From positions 1-57,075 of the forward strand of contig NZ_NGFN01000010.1 in NCBI RefSeq assembly GCF_002148965.1: 57,075 bases of DNA, written 5' to 3'. The stretch is from Streptomyces swartbergensis (GTDB lineage: Bacteria; Actinomycetota; Actinomycetes; Streptomycetales; Streptomycetaceae). This document shows positions 20,572 through 31,078 of the stretch, in pieces. The position numbers and the translations under genes are program-made. Position 1 is the first letter of the stretch, and every line of letters starts with the position of its first letter. The notes beneath the pieces were generated by a model, which had not been told where the DNA came from, did no database searches, and saw only the letters and a program-made list of their open reading frames with translations.

Positions 20572-23526
20572 ATGAGACGAAGAGCGAGATCGATCCTCGC
20601 TGTCGGCACGCTCCTGATCGGCGGAGCGAGCCTCGCACCCATCGCCCAGGCACAACCGGACAGTTCACCCCCGTCCGACCCGGACGAAGTCAAGGTCTTC
20701 CGCGCCGACGTCACCCGCGAGCAGGTACCCCTGCTGCTCGCGGCCGGCCAGGACGGCCACGAACTCAGCGAGCAGGTGCCCGACAAGGGCACCGCCACCA
20801 TCGAGGTCATCCTGACCGACCAGCAGGCGAAGAAGCTGGCGAGGCAGGGCGTCGACCTCACCGAGCACGACCTCTCCACCAGGGCGGAAGCCCGCGTCGA
20901 GAACGCCGCCGAGGGCGTGTTCCGCCCGTACGGCGGCAAGGGCGGCATCAAGGAGGAGATCCTCGAGGCCGCGCAGGACAACCCCGGCCTCACCAAGGTC
21001 GTCTCCATCGGCAAGACGATCAAAGGCCAGGACATCCTCGCGCTGAAGCTCACCAAGGGCGCGAAGAAGACGAAGGACGGCTCCAAGCCGTCGGTCCTCT
21101 ACCTGTCCAACCAGCACGCCCGAGAGTGGATCACGCCGGAGATGACCCGGCGCCTGATGCACCACTACCTGGACAACTACAAGAAGGACCGGCGCGTCAA
21201 GAAGATCGTCGACTCCACCGAACTGTGGTTCGTCATCTCGGCCAACCCCGACGGCTACGACCACACCCACGCCAGTGACGGCAACCGCCTGTGGCGCAAG
21301 AACCTGCGGGACGTCAACGGCGACGGCGTCATCGGCACCGGCGACGGCGTGGACCTCAACCGCAACTTCGCCTACAAGTGGGGCTACGACGACGAGGGTT
21401 CGTCCCCCAATCCCACCAGCGAGACCTACCGCGGCGCGGGCCCGAACTCCGAGCCGGAGACCCAGGCGCTGGATGCTTTCCAGAAGCGGATCGGCTTCAC
21501 GTACGGCATCAACTACCACTCCGCCGCCGAACTGATCCTCTACGGAGTCGGCTGGCAGGTGGCTACGCACACCCCCGACGACGTCGTGTACGAAGCGCTC
21601 GCCGGTACGCCCGAGAACCCCGCGATCCCCGGCTACCACCCGCAGGTCTCCTCCGAGCTGTACACCACCAACGGCGAGGCCGACGGCCACGCGGCGAACG
21701 TCAACGGCCTGGCGATGTTCACCCCGGAGATGTCGACCTGTCAGTCCGCCTCCAACGCCGACCCGAACGACGAGTGGAAGGCCTCGGACTGCCGGTCGAT
21801 CTTCACCTTCCCGGACGACGAGAAGCTGATCCAGCAGGAGTTCGCCAAGAACGTCCCGTTCGCGCTGTCCGTCGCCGAGTCCGCCTCCCACCCCGACCGG
21901 CCGTCCTCGTCGGTCGGACTGAGCGCCGCCGACTTCACCCCGGCCGCGTTCCCGGTGTCGTACTCCCGCGGCGCCGACCAGGAGGTCTCCGTCGTCGCAC
22001 GCAAGTCGCTGCGCGACAAGGAGCTGAAGTACCGGGTCAACGGCGGCCGCACCGAGGACATGGCGCTCAGGCCCTGGAAGGGCGGCGAGACCTACGGAGG
22101 TGAGGACAACCTCTACTTCGACGAGTACCGGGCGAAGGTCAGGGACGGCGATCCCGGCGACAAGGTCGAGGTGTGGTTCACCGCTGAGACGAGGAACGGC
22201 AAGAAGGTCTCCAGCAAACGCTTCACGTACACCGTCGCCGAACGGCCCAAGGCGGACACCCTCGTCGTCGCCGAGGAGGGCGCGACCGCCACGCAGGCAC
22301 AGAAGTACGTGGACGCCCTCAAGGCCAGCGGCCGCAGGGCGCTCGTCTGGGACGTCGCCGAGCGCGGCGCGCCGGACGCGCTGGGCGTGCTGAGCCACTT
22401 CGACACCGTCGTCCACTACACGGGCGCGAGCGTCCCCGGCAACGCCACCCAGCTCCAGCTGCGCGCCTTCCTCAACGAGGGCGGCAGGCTGATCGAGGCA
22501 GGCGAGCAGGCCGGCGGCAGCGTCGACCTCGGCGGCGGCACCCTGTCGAACGACTTCAGCCAGTACTACCTGGGCGCCTACAGCCGTACCTCGGCCGACG
22601 GAGCCACCGGCTTCACCGGCTCCGGCGAGCTGGGCGGCTTCACGGGCCCGCTCACCGCGGCGCCCGGCAACCCCCTGGACAAGGCGGGCCGGTACGGCGT
22701 CACCTCCGACGAGCTGCCCGCCGACGAGTTCCCGCAGTTCGCGAGCAAGGGCGCCGGACAGTTCGCCGGCGCGGTCAACCCGTACGGCCCGTACGCGGGC
22801 TCCTCGATGGCCGCCGCCGTCCACACCGACGACGCCTACAAGCGCCTCACCCGTACCGTTGACCTCACCGGCGTCGCCGCGGCCGACAAGCCCACCCTGC
22901 GCACCCAGCTGATGTGGGACACCGAGTCCGGCTACGACAACGTCCTGATCGAGGCCCACACCGCGGGCGCCGACGACTGGACGACCCTGCCCGAGAAGGG
23001 GGGCGCCACCAAGGCCACCGTCCCGGCCGAGTGCGGGGGCGGCTTCTACGTCCGTGAGCACCCCTGGCTGAAGCACTACCTGACCCTGTCGGACGACGGC
23101 TGCACCGCGACCGGCAGCACCGGGTCGTGGAACAGCCTCACCGGCTCCTCCGGTGGCTGGCGGCAGGTGGAGTTCGACCTGAGCGCGTACGCCGGCAAGG
23201 CGGTCGAGGTCTCGATCAGCTATGTCACCGACCCGGGCACCGGCGGGCACGGAGTCCTCGCCGACGACACCTCGCTCGTCGTCGGCGGCACGGCGAAGGA
23301 GACCGAGGGCTTCGAGACCTCGCTCGGCGCCTGGAAGACAGCCGGACCACCCGCGGGCAGCCCGGCCGTCCTCAAGGACTGGACCCGCACCGGGGCCCTG
23401 TTCCAGACCTACGGAGCGGTCACCACGGACGACACCGTGCTGCTGGGCTTCGGCCTGGAGCACGTCGCCACCGCGGCCGACCGGGCGGCACTGATGAGAA
23501 AGGCGCTCGCCTCACTCGACGTGTGA
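20572..23526 (+). CDS. secreted M14 zinc carboxypeptidase, large form
   Basis: 984 residues. A signal peptide (about 1-27, MRRRARSILAVGTLLIGG... to AQAQP) is followed by a propeptide-like region and a catalytic M14 domain (about 120-460). The Zn ligands His182 and Glu185 are in NQHAREWITPE, the third His316 in GINYHSAAEL, substrate residues Asn/Arg in DGVDLNRNF and the catalytic Glu386 in FTPEMS. After it come an immunoglobulin-like segment (about 480-560) and a long C-terminal part with a jelly-roll-like stretch (about 840-985). Such proteins remove C-terminal residues from peptides outside the cell. ATG 20572 is chosen since the signal peptide starts there, with GGGGGG upstream. Flanked by two terminators; monocistronic. 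Confidence 0.95.
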   Translation: MRRRARSILAVGTLLIGGASLAPIAQAQPDSSPPSDPDEVKVFRADVTREQVPLLLAAGQDGHELSEQVPDKGTATIEVILTDQQAKKLARQGVDLTEHDLSTRAEARVENAAEGVFRPYGGKGGIKEEILEAAQDNPGLTKVVSIGKTIKGQDILALKLTKGAKKTKDGSKPSVLYLSNQHAREWITPEMTRRLMHHYLDNYKKDRRVKKIVDSTELWFVISANPDGYDHTHASDGNRLWRKNLRDVNGDGVIGTGDGVDLNRNFAYKWGYDDEGSSPNPTSETYRGAGPNSEPETQALDAFQKRIGFTYGINYHSAAELILYGVGWQVATHTPDDVVYEALAGTPENPAIPGYHPQVSSELYTTNGEADGHAANVNGLAMFTPEMSTCQSASNADPNDEWKASDCRSIFTFPDDEKLIQQEFAKNVPFALSVAESASHPDRPSSSVGLSAADFTPAAFPVSYSRGADQEVSVVARKSLRDKELKYRVNGGRTEDMALRPWKGGETYGGEDNLYFDEYRAKVRDGDPGDKVEVWFTAETRNGKKVSSKRFTYTVAERPKADTLVVAEEGATATQAQKYVDALKASGRRALVWDVAERGAPDALGVLSHFDTVVHYTGASVPGNATQLQLRAFLNEGGRLIEAGEQAGGSVDLGGGTLSNDFSQYYLGAYSRTSADGATGFTGSGELGGFTGPLTAAPGNPLDKAGRYGVTSDELPADEFPQFASKGAGQFAGAVNPYGPYAGSSMAAAVHTDDAYKRLTRTVDLTGVAAADKPTLRTQLMWDTESGYDNVLIEAHTAGADDWTTLPEKGGATKATVPAECGGGFYVREHPWLKHYLTLSDDGCTATGSTGSWNSLTGSSGGWRQVEFDLSAYAGKAVEVSISYVTDPGTGGHGVLADDTSLVVGGTAKETEGFETSLGAWKTAGPPAGSPAVLKDWTRTGALFQTYGAVTTDDTVLLGFGLEHVATAADRAALMRKALASLDV

Positions 23527-23617
23527 CCGCAGACGTGTGACCCCACAGGCGCTGGGGACTCTCCGTCAACAGGCACCACACCGCGTAGCGAAATCGAGTG
23601 ATCTCGCTCTCGGTGGC

Positions 23618-23655
23618 GGGCGGTCCGTACCCCTACTGGCCGGTACGGACCGCCC
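23618..23655 (+). terminator. terminator after the M14 carboxypeptidase
   Basis: A 14-bp perfect stem (GGGCGGTCCGTACC and complement) with a 10-nt loop, 92 nt past the stop. Confidence 0.88.
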
Positions 23656-23705
23656 TGCCGTGTATGGGGCATCTGGATGTCACCACCGCAGCCTCAGGGA
23701 GGTAG

Positions 23706-24791
<1,086 letters not shown>

Positions 24792-24820
24792 TCCACGGAG
24801 CAGGCACGTCCATGTGAGAA

Positions 24821-24860
24821 CAGGGCTCGGGCAGCGCGAGAATGCGCTGTCCGAGCCCTG
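24821..24860 (+). terminator. hairpin between gap and pgk
   Basis: A 17-bp stem with one G-U pair and a 6-nt loop. It could end most gap transcripts and let part read into pgk, which suits the higher demand for GAPDH. A 10-nt direct repeat CGATCACGAG occurs at 24885 and 24905 before the pgk ribosome site. Confidence 0.75.
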
Positions 24861-24933
24861 ACTCACGTACAGATCAGAGCTGTTCGATCACGAGCGCTTA
24901 CGAGCGATCACGAGCTCTTCCAGGAGTCCCCTC

Positions 24934-26145
24934 ATGAAGACGATCGACGAACTCCTCTCCGAAGGGGTGGCCGGCAAGCGGGTCTTCGTCCGCGCCGACC
25001 TGAACGTGCCGCTGGACGGCACCACCATCACCGACGACGGCCGGATCCGCGCCGTGCTGCCCACGGTCAAGGCCCTCGCCGACGCGGGCGCCCGGGTGAT
25101 CGTCGCCTCGCACCTGGGCCGTCCCAAGGGCGCCCCGGACCCGGCCTTCTCCCTCGCCCCGGCCGCCGCGCGCCTCGGTGAGCTCCTCGGCACGGACGTA
25201 CGGTTCGCCACCGACACGGTCGGCGAGTCCGCCCGGTCCACCGTCGCCGCCCTCGCCGACGGCCAGGTCGCGGTCGTCGAGAACCTGCGCTTCAACGCCG
25301 GTGAGACCAGCAAGGACGACGCCGAGCGCGGCGCCTTCGCCGATCAGCTCGCCGCCCTCGCGGACCTCTACATCGGCGACGGCTTCGGGGCCGTGCACCG
25401 CAAGCACGCCTCCGTCTACGACCTCCCGGCCCGGCTGCCGCACGCCGCCGGCTACCTCATCGCCAAGGAGGTCGCCGTCCTGAAAAAGCTGACGGAGGAC
25501 CTCCAGCGGCCCTACGTCGTCGCCCTCGGCGGCGCCAAGGTCTCCGACAAGCTCGCCGTCATCGACCAGCTGCTCGGCAGGGCCGACCGCATCCTCATCG
25601 GCGGCGGCATGGCCTACACCTTCCTCAAGGCCAAGGGCTACGAGGTCGGCAGTTCCCTCCTCCAGGAGGACCAGCTCGCGGCCGTCCAGGAGTACCTCGA
25701 GCGGGCCGAGAAGACCGGCGTCGAGCTGGTCGTGCCCGTCGACGCCCTGAGCGCGACCGAGTTCCCGGACCTGAAGACCAAGGCTCCCGCCCACCCCACG
25801 ACCGTCGCCGCGGACGCCATCCCGGCCGACCAGATGGGCCTCGACATCGGGCCCGAGACCCGCAAGCTGTACGCGTCCAAGCTCGCCGACGCCGCCACCG
25901 TCTTCTGGAACGGTCCCATGGGCGTCTTCGAGCACCCCGACTACGCCGAGGGCACCAAGGCGGTCGCCCAGGCCCTCGTCGAGTCCAAGGGCTTCACCGT
26001 GGTCGGCGGCGGCGACTCCGCCGCCGCCGTGCGCACCCTGGGCTTCGACGAGACGGCATTCGGCCACATCTCGACCGGTGGCGGCGCCTCCCTCGAATAC
26101 CTCGAGGGCAAGACGCTCCCCGGCCTCGCCGCACTGGAGGACTGA
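24934..26145 (+). CDS. pgk: phosphoglycerate kinase
   Basis: Forms ATP from 1,3-bisphosphoglycerate. The 403 residues show GKRVFVRADLNVPLDG at the start, the substrate motifs ASHLGRPKG and ENLRFNAGE, the hinge with VALGGAKVSDK and the nucleotide-binding C-terminal end VVGGGDSAAAVR...FGHISTGGGASLEYLEGK. The ATG follows AGGAG. tpiA begins 5 nt after its stop. Confidence 0.98.
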   Translation: MKTIDELLSEGVAGKRVFVRADLNVPLDGTTITDDGRIRAVLPTVKALADAGARVIVASHLGRPKGAPDPAFSLAPAAARLGELLGTDVRFATDTVGESARSTVAALADGQVAVVENLRFNAGETSKDDAERGAFADQLAALADLYIGDGFGAVHRKHASVYDLPARLPHAAGYLIAKEVAVLKKLTEDLQRPYVVALGGAKVSDKLAVIDQLLGRADRILIGGGMAYTFLKAKGYEVGSSLLQEDQLAAVQEYLERAEKTGVELVVPVDALSATEFPDLKTKAPAHPTTVAADAIPADQMGLDIGPETRKLYASKLADAATVFWNGPMGVFEHPDYAEGTKAVAQALVESKGFTVVGGGDSAAAVRTLGFDETAFGHISTGGGASLEYLEGKTLPGLAALED

Positions 26146-26150
26146 CCTAG

Positions 26151-26927
26151 ATGAGCACGCGCACGCCGCTGATGGCGGGTAACTGGAAGATGAACCTCAA
26201 CCACCTCGAGGCCATCGCCCACGTCCAGAAGCTCGCCTTCGCCCTGGCCGACAAGGACTACGAGGCCGTCGAGGTCGCCGTCCTGCCGCCCTTCACCGAC
26301 CTGCGCTCCGTACAGACCCTGGTCGACGGCGACAAGCTCAAGATCAAGTACGGCGCCCAGGACATCTCGGCACACGACGGCGGTGCCTACACCGGCGAGA
26401 TCTCCGGCCCCATGCTGGCCAAGCTGAAGTGCACGTTCGTCGCCATCGGCCACAGCGAGCGCCGCCAGTACCACGCCGAGACCGACGAGCTGGTGAACGC
26501 CAAGGTCAAGGCCGCCTACAAGCACGGCCTGACCCCCATCCTGTGCGTCGGCGAGGAACTGGAGGTCCGCGAGGCGGGCAACCACGTCTCCCACACCCTC
26601 GCCCAGGTCGAGGGCGGTCTGAAGGACCTCCCCGCCGAGCAGGCCGAGACCGTCGTGATCGCCTACGAGCCCGTCTGGGCCATCGGCACCGGCAAGGTCT
26701 GCGGTGCCGAGGACGCCCAGGAGGTCTGCGCGGCGATCCGCGGCAAGATCGCCGAGCTGTACTCGCAGGAGCTGGCCGACAAGGTCCGCATCCAGTACGG
26801 CGGCTCCGTGAAGTCCGGCAACGTCGCCGAGATCATGGCGCAGGCCGATATCGACGGCGCCCTGGTCGGCGGCGCCTCGCTGGACGCCGAAGAGTTCGTC
26901 AAGATCGTGCGCTTCCGCGACCAGTGA
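26151..26927 (+). CDS. tpiA: triose-phosphate isomerase
   Basis: Interconverts dihydroxyacetone phosphate and glyceraldehyde-3-phosphate. The 258 residues start with [18 protein letters not shown] (Asn-X-Lys substrate site). The electrophile His lies in [12 protein letters not shown], the catalytic base Glu in [13 protein letters not shown], and the phosphate loop in YGGSVKSGN and [12 protein letters not shown]. Cotranscribed with pgk. A short hairpin follows. Confidence 0.98.
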   Translation: MSTRTPLMAGNWKMNLNHLEAIAHVQKLAFALADKDYEAVEVAVLPPFTDLRSVQTLVDGDKLKIKYGAQDISAHDGGAYTGEISGPMLAKLKCTFVAIGHSERRQYHAETDELVNAKVKAAYKHGLTPILCVGEELEVREAGNHVSHTLAQVEGGLKDLPAEQAETVVIAYEPVWAIGTGKVCGAEDAQEVCAAIRGKIAELYSQELADKVRIQYGGSVKSGNVAEIMAQADIDGALVGGASLDAEEFVKIVRFRDQ

Positions 26928-26960
26928 GTATGCGGTAGGCGCGATCCGTCGTACCCTTGC

Positions 26961-26985
26961 GGGGTCCAGCACTGTGCTGGGCCCC
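26961..26985 (+). terminator. short hairpin after tpiA
   Basis: An 11-bp stem (GGGGTCCAGCA pairing with TGCTGGGCCCC, one T-G pair) and a 3-nt loop, between tpiA and secG. Confidence 0.6.
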
Positions 26986-27022
26986 GCGTCGTCCATCCGA
27001 ATCCGAGGAAGTTGGTCCAGCC

Positions 27023-27259
27023 GTGGTTTTGGGGTTCTCGATCGCCCTGATCGTCTTCAGCCTGCTGATGATGCTGCTGGTGCTGATGCACAAGGGGAAG
27101 GGCGGCGGCCTCTCCGACATGTTCGGTGGTGGCATGCAGTCCTCCGTCGGCGGCTCCTCGGTCGCCGAACGCAACCTCGACCGGATCACCGTCGTGGTCG
27201 GTCTGCTCTGGTTCGCGTGCATTGTCGTGCTCGGCATCCTGATGAAGGTGAACAACTGA
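27023..27259 (+). CDS. secG: preprotein translocase subunit SecG
   Basis: A 78-residue membrane protein with two TM helices (VLGFSIALIVFSLLMMLLVLM and ITVVVGLLWFACIVVLGILM) joined by the SecG loop HKGKGGGLSDMFGGG. SecG assists SecYE in export. The GTG at 27023 gives the family N terminus and is preceded by GAGGAAG; the longer frame from 26957 crosses the tpiA hairpin. Its place after tpiA is usual in actinobacteria. Confidence 0.95.
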   Translation: MVLGFSIALIVFSLLMMLLVLMHKGKGGGLSDMFGGGMQSSVGGSSVAERNLDRITVVVGLLWFACIVVLGILMKVNN

Positions 27260-27323
27260 CCGGCCCGCATCCCGCACGCAGTGCGTACGCACGCGATACG
27301 TGCGCACGCGATACGTACGTAAG

Positions 27324-27368
27324 GCCCCATGTTCGGTACGCGCGGCAAAGCGCGGCCTATCATGGGGC
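27324..27368 (+). terminator. hairpin after secG
   Basis: GCCCCATG (27324-27331) pairs with CATGGGGC (27361-27368), and an inner CGCGC/GCGCG stem closes the loop. Upstream lies a 13-nt tandem direct repeat, GCACGCGATACGT, around 27290-27315. Most of the 238-nt secG-RbpA gap is taken by these elements. Confidence 0.65.
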
Positions 27369-27497
27369 TTGCGTCTAGGTGGGAGGGTTGTAACTCCAAT
27401 CACTGGACGCGCGTTGGGCCTTACGTAGACTGAGGCGCTCGCAGCGAAGCGGAACGCCGACTCGCTTCGCGGCACCATCACGCAGGGAGTTACGACC

Positions 27498-27833
27498 GTG
27501 GCAAGTGGCAACGCGATCCGGGGAAGCCGGGTCGGGGCGGGGCCGATGGGCGAGGCCGAGCGCGGCGAGTCCGCGCCGCGGCTGCGCATCTCCTTCTGGT
27601 GCTCCAACGGACACGAGACCCAGCCGAGCTTCGCCAGCGACGCGCAGGTGCCCGAAACCTGGGACTGTCCCCGCTGCGGATTTCCGGCCGGCCAGGACCG
27701 GGACAACCCGCCGGACCCGCCGCGCACCGAGCCCTACAAGACGCACCTGGCGTATGTGCGGGAGCGGCGCAGCGACGCGGACGGCGAGGCGATCCTCGCC
27801 GAGGCGCTCGCCAAACTGCGGGGCGAGATCTAG
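27498..27833 (+). CDS. RNA polymerase-binding protein of the RbpA family
   Basis: 111 residues. It shares the RbpA landmarks NAIRGSRVG near the N terminus (the basic linker, which contacts promoter DNA), a zinc-type core with FWCSNGHE and WDCPRCG, and the C-terminal sigma-interaction helix with PPRTEPYKTHLAYVRERRSDADGEAILAEAL. RbpA stabilises the initiation complex of housekeeping sigma factors. The main S. coelicolor RbpA, as I recall it, has different wording (ALRGTRLV...THWDMLMERRT), so this is more likely the second paralogue. Start GTG 27498. I leave the symbol blank for that reason. Confidence 0.85.
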   Translation: MASGNAIRGSRVGAGPMGEAERGESAPRLRISFWCSNGHETQPSFASDAQVPETWDCPRCGFPAGQDRDNPPDPPRTEPYKTHLAYVRERRSDADGEAILAEALAKLRGEI

Positions 27834-27913
27834 GAGTTGAGACCGGCCGGGCACCAGCGGGTGCCCGGCCGGAGCTGCTTTCCGTCCCCGGCGGACCGCC
27901 GCTCGCGGACCGA

Positions 27914-27936
27914 TTGTCAGTGGTGCCCTCTACGGT
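27914..27936 (+). promoter_or_regulatory. PafBC-type DNA-damage promoter of the MFS exporter gene
   Basis: TTGTCAGTG at 27914-27922, 8 nt, then TACGGT at 27931-27936. It is a full match to TTGTCRGTG-N8-TAnnnT, and even the spacer (GTGCCCTC) resembles that of uvrA (GCTCCCTC). The MFS start codon is 33 nt past the -10. Confidence 0.8.
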
Positions 27937-27968
27937 TTGTCGCATCGGGTGAACCGTGAGGGGGAGCA

Positions 27969-29237
27969 GTGGCGACGGTCGAGGTGGGCAGCATGCGCGC
28001 GCCCGCGTGGCGCGGGGGATTCGGACGGCTGTGGAGCGCCGCCGTGCTGTCCAGCTTCGGTGACGCGCTGCGTACGGCCGCGCTGCCGCTGCTGGCCGTC
28101 ACGCTGACCGACGAGCCGCTGCTCGTCGCCTCCGTCACGGCCTGCGGCTATCTGCCCTGGATCGTCTTCGGCCTGCTCGGCGGGGCCGTCGCCGACCGCG
28201 TGGACCAGCGGCGTGCCATGTGGAGGGTGGATGCCTTACGGGGGCTGCTGGTCGCCGCCTTCGCGGTGGCCGTCGCCCTCGGTCACGCCTCGATCGGCCT
28301 GCTCATCGTGCTGGCCTTCGCCCTGACCACCCTCCAGACCCTCTTCGACAACGCCGCCACGGCACTGCTGCCCGCCCTGGTCGACCGGGACGCCCTCGGC
28401 AGTGCCAACGCCCGGCTGATGACCGGCCAGCGCATCGCGGGCGGCCTGCTGGGCGGGCCCGTCGTCCCGCTGCTGCTGGCGGCCGGGGCCGCCGTGCCGT
28501 TCGCCGCCGACGCCGTGACCTTCCTGGTGGCCGCCGCGCTGGTGGCCTCGCTGCCGGCCGCCGAGTCCGGCCGGAAGTCCAGATCGTCGGGCAGCACCCT
28601 GCGCCGCGAGATCGCGGAGGGGCTGTGCACCCTGTGGCGCGACCGCGCCCTGCGGGGCCTGTGCGCCGCCACCGCCCTGTGCAACATCGGCATGGGCACC
28701 CAGCTCGCCATGCTGGTCGTCCTCGTCACCGACTGGCTCGACGCGGGCCCCGCGGGATACGCGGCGGCGGGCGTGGCCTTCACCCTGGGCAGCCTGACCG
28801 GGGGAGTGGTGAACGGCCGGCTGGTCGCGCGTCTCGGCCGGCTGCGGTCGGTGCTGCTCGCCGGCTCGGTGCAGACCGCCGCCCTCGTCGTCATGGGCAC
28901 CGTGCGCAGCCTGGCCGTGCTGGTGGGCGCGCTGGCCGTCTTCGGGCTCATGGGCATGGTGTGGAACGTCAACACGACGACGCTGATGCAGGAGCGCAGC
29001 CCCGCCGGACTGCTGGGCCGGGTGAGCTCGGCCTTCCGGACCCTGGCCTTCGCCGGCGTGCCCCTCGGCGCCCTGCTGGGCGGGGCCGTCGCCACCGCGT
29101 GGGGGCCGAACACCCCGCCCCTGCTCACGGCCGTCTTCTTCGTCCTCGCCGTCATCGCGCTGATACCCGGGCTCGACATGAACGTAGATGTTGTCGAGCC
29201 GGACGACGGCGCCACGACAGCCGATGTCACGCGCTGA
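27969..29237 (+). CDS. MFS exporter, enterobactin-exporter/drug type, with a TTA codon
   Basis: 422 residues with about 12 TM helices. The N terminus (FGRLWSAAVLSSFGDALRTAALPLLAV), the A-type loop GGAVADRVDQRRAM and the central and final segments (LMQERSPAGLLGRVSSAFRTLAFAGVPLGALLGG) are those of the MFS_3/EntS group, which mostly export small molecules. GTG 27969 follows GGGGAG. Leu90 is encoded by TTA (28236-28238), rare in Streptomyces, so translation may depend on bldA tRNA. A PafBC-type promoter is directly upstream. Together they suggest an efflux pump induced by DNA damage, late in development. The gene lies between the RbpA-family gene and pgi. Confidence 0.9.
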   Translation: MATVEVGSMRAPAWRGGFGRLWSAAVLSSFGDALRTAALPLLAVTLTDEPLLVASVTACGYLPWIVFGLLGGAVADRVDQRRAMWRVDALRGLLVAAFAVAVALGHASIGLLIVLAFALTTLQTLFDNAATALLPALVDRDALGSANARLMTGQRIAGGLLGGPVVPLLLAAGAAVPFAADAVTFLVAAALVASLPAAESGRKSRSSGSTLRREIAEGLCTLWRDRALRGLCAATALCNIGMGTQLAMLVVLVTDWLDAGPAGYAAAGVAFTLGSLTGGVVNGRLVARLGRLRSVLLAGSVQTAALVVMGTVRSLAVLVGALAVFGLMGMVWNVNTTTLMQERSPAGLLGRVSSAFRTLAFAGVPLGALLGGAVATAWGPNTPPLLTAVFFVLAVIALIPGLDMNVDVVEPDDGATTADVTR

Positions 29238-29306
29238 TCAATTAAGTTGGGACCGGCAGCGGGGCAAGGTACGCAGGCAGGACAGGAAAGAAGGCTGAAC
29301 TCCGAG

Positions 29307-30959
29307 ATGAACGCAGACGGCCGTACCAGGCTCAACCAGACGCCCGAGTGGGCGGCACTGGCCAAGCACCGCGAGGAGCTGGGCGACGTCCAGATGCGCG
29401 AGCTGTTCGCCGCCGACTCCGGCCGCGGCACCGCGTACACCCTCCGGGTCGGCGACCTGTACGTCGACTACTCCAAGCACCTCGTCACCGACGACACCCT
29501 GCGGCTGCTGCGCGAACTGGCCGCCGGCACCGACGTGTTCGGGCTCCGGGACGCCATGTTCCGCGGCGAGAAGATCAACACCACCGAGAACCGGGCCGTG
29601 CTGCACACCGCGCTGCGGGCACCGCGGGACGCGGTCGTCGAGGTCGACGGTGAGAACGTGGTGCCGGGCGTGCACGCGGTGCTCGACAAGATGGCCGACT
29701 TCGCCGAGCGTGTCCGCTCCGGCGCGTGGACCGGCCACACCGGCAAGCGCATCAGGAACGTGGTCAACGTCGGCATCGGCGGCTCCGACCTGGGTCCCGC
29801 GATGGCGTACGAGGTGCTGCGCGCCTTCACCGACCGCGACCTGACGGTCCGCTTCGTGTCGAACGTGGACGGCGCCGACCTGCACGAGGCGCTGCGGGAT
29901 CTGGACCCGGCTCAGACGCTGTTCGTCATCGCCTCCAAGACCTTCACCACCATCGAGACGGTCACCAACGCCACGTCCGCGCGCGGCTGGCTGCTGGACG
30001 CGCTCGGTGACGAGGCCGCCGTCGCCAAGCACTTCGTCGCCCTGTCCACGAACGCCGAGAAGGTCGCCGAGTTCGGCATCGACACGGCCAACATGTTCGA
30101 GTTCTGGGACTGGGTCGGCGGCCGCTACTCGTACGACTCCGCGATCGGCCTGTCCCTGATGATCGCCATCGGCCCGGACAACTTCCGGGAGATGCTCGAC
30201 GGCTTCCGGATCGTCGACGAGCACTTCCGGACCGCGCCCGCCGAGTCCAACGTGCCGCTGCTGCTGGGCCTGCTGGGCATCTGGTACGGCAACTTCCACG
30301 ACGCCCAGTCGCACGCGGTGCTGCCCTACAGCCACTACCTGTCCAAGTTCACCGCCTACCTCCAGCAGCTCGACATGGAGTCCAACGGCAAGTCGGTGGA
30401 CCGCGACGGCCGTCCCGTTCAGTGGCAGACGGGGCCGGTGGTGTGGGGAACACCCGGCACCAACGGGCAGCACGCCTACTACCAGCTCATCCACCAGGGC
30501 ACGAAGCTGATCCCGGCGGACTTCATCGGCTTCGCGCGGCCGGTCGCCGAGCTGAGCGAGGAACTGAAGGCGCAGCACGACCTGCTGATGGCCAATTTCT
30601 TCGCCCAGACGCAGGCGCTCGCCTTCGGCAAGACCCCGGAGGAGGTGCGGTCCGAGGGTGTGCCGGAGGAACTGGTGCCGCACAAGACGTTCAAGGGCAA
30701 CCACCCGACGACCACGATCCTGGCGCCGGAGCTGACGCCGTCCGTGCTGGGCCAGTTGGTCGCCCTCTACGAGCACAAGGTGTTCGTGCAGGGCGCGGTG
30801 TGGAACATCGACTCCTTCGACCAGTGGGGCGTGGAGCTGGGCAAGGTCCTCGCCAAACGCGTCGAGCCCGCGCTGACCGAGGGCGCCGAGGTCGAGGGCC
30901 TGGACCCCTCCACCAAGGCCCTGGTCGCCACGTACCGGGAGCTGCGCGGCAGGCAGTGA
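29307..30959 (+). CDS. pgi: glucose-6-phosphate isomerase
   Basis: Interconverts glucose-6-phosphate and fructose-6-phosphate. 550 residues, the long PGI form shared with E. coli. Signature motifs: [57 protein letters not shown], the active-site Glu region [13 protein letters not shown] and the Lys near the C terminus in [20 protein letters not shown] 29307 is used because the family N terminus starts there. A two-tier terminator follows. It lies apart from the gap-pgk-tpiA genes. Confidence 0.97.
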   Translation: MNADGRTRLNQTPEWAALAKHREELGDVQMRELFAADSGRGTAYTLRVGDLYVDYSKHLVTDDTLRLLRELAAGTDVFGLRDAMFRGEKINTTENRAVLHTALRAPRDAVVEVDGENVVPGVHAVLDKMADFAERVRSGAWTGHTGKRIRNVVNVGIGGSDLGPAMAYEVLRAFTDRDLTVRFVSNVDGADLHEALRDLDPAQTLFVIASKTFTTIETVTNATSARGWLLDALGDEAAVAKHFVALSTNAEKVAEFGIDTANMFEFWDWVGGRYSYDSAIGLSLMIAIGPDNFREMLDGFRIVDEHFRTAPAESNVPLLLGLLGIWYGNFHDAQSHAVLPYSHYLSKFTAYLQQLDMESNGKSVDRDGRPVQWQTGPVVWGTPGTNGQHAYYQLIHQGTKLIPADFIGFARPVAELSEELKAQHDLLMANFFAQTQALAFGKTPEEVRSEGVPEELVPHKTFKGNHPTTTILAPELTPSVLGQLVALYEHKVFVQGAVWNIDSFDQWGVELGKVLAKRVEPALTEGAEVEGLDPSTKALVATYRELRGRQ

Positions 30960-30965
30960 CGAGGA

Positions 30966-31010
30966 CCGGGCGGGAGGCGGACGGCGGCGTGCCGTCCGCC
31001 CACCGCCCGG
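30966..31010 (+). terminator. two-tier terminator after pgi
   Basis: An outer 8-bp stem CCGGGCGG/CCGCCCGG encloses a perfect 10-bp stem GGCGGACGGC / complement with a 5-nt loop. It starts 7 nt past the pgi stop. Confidence 0.88.
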
Positions 31011-31078
31011 CGGCGTGCCCTCCGCTTCCCCTGGACTCCCGGACGATCATCACGGCGAGTGCTCGGCCGGAGCGCGAA

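Noticed and set aside
20665-23463. A 932-codon open frame opposite the M14 carboxypeptidase
   Set aside because: No domain or ribosome site; an antisense shadow.
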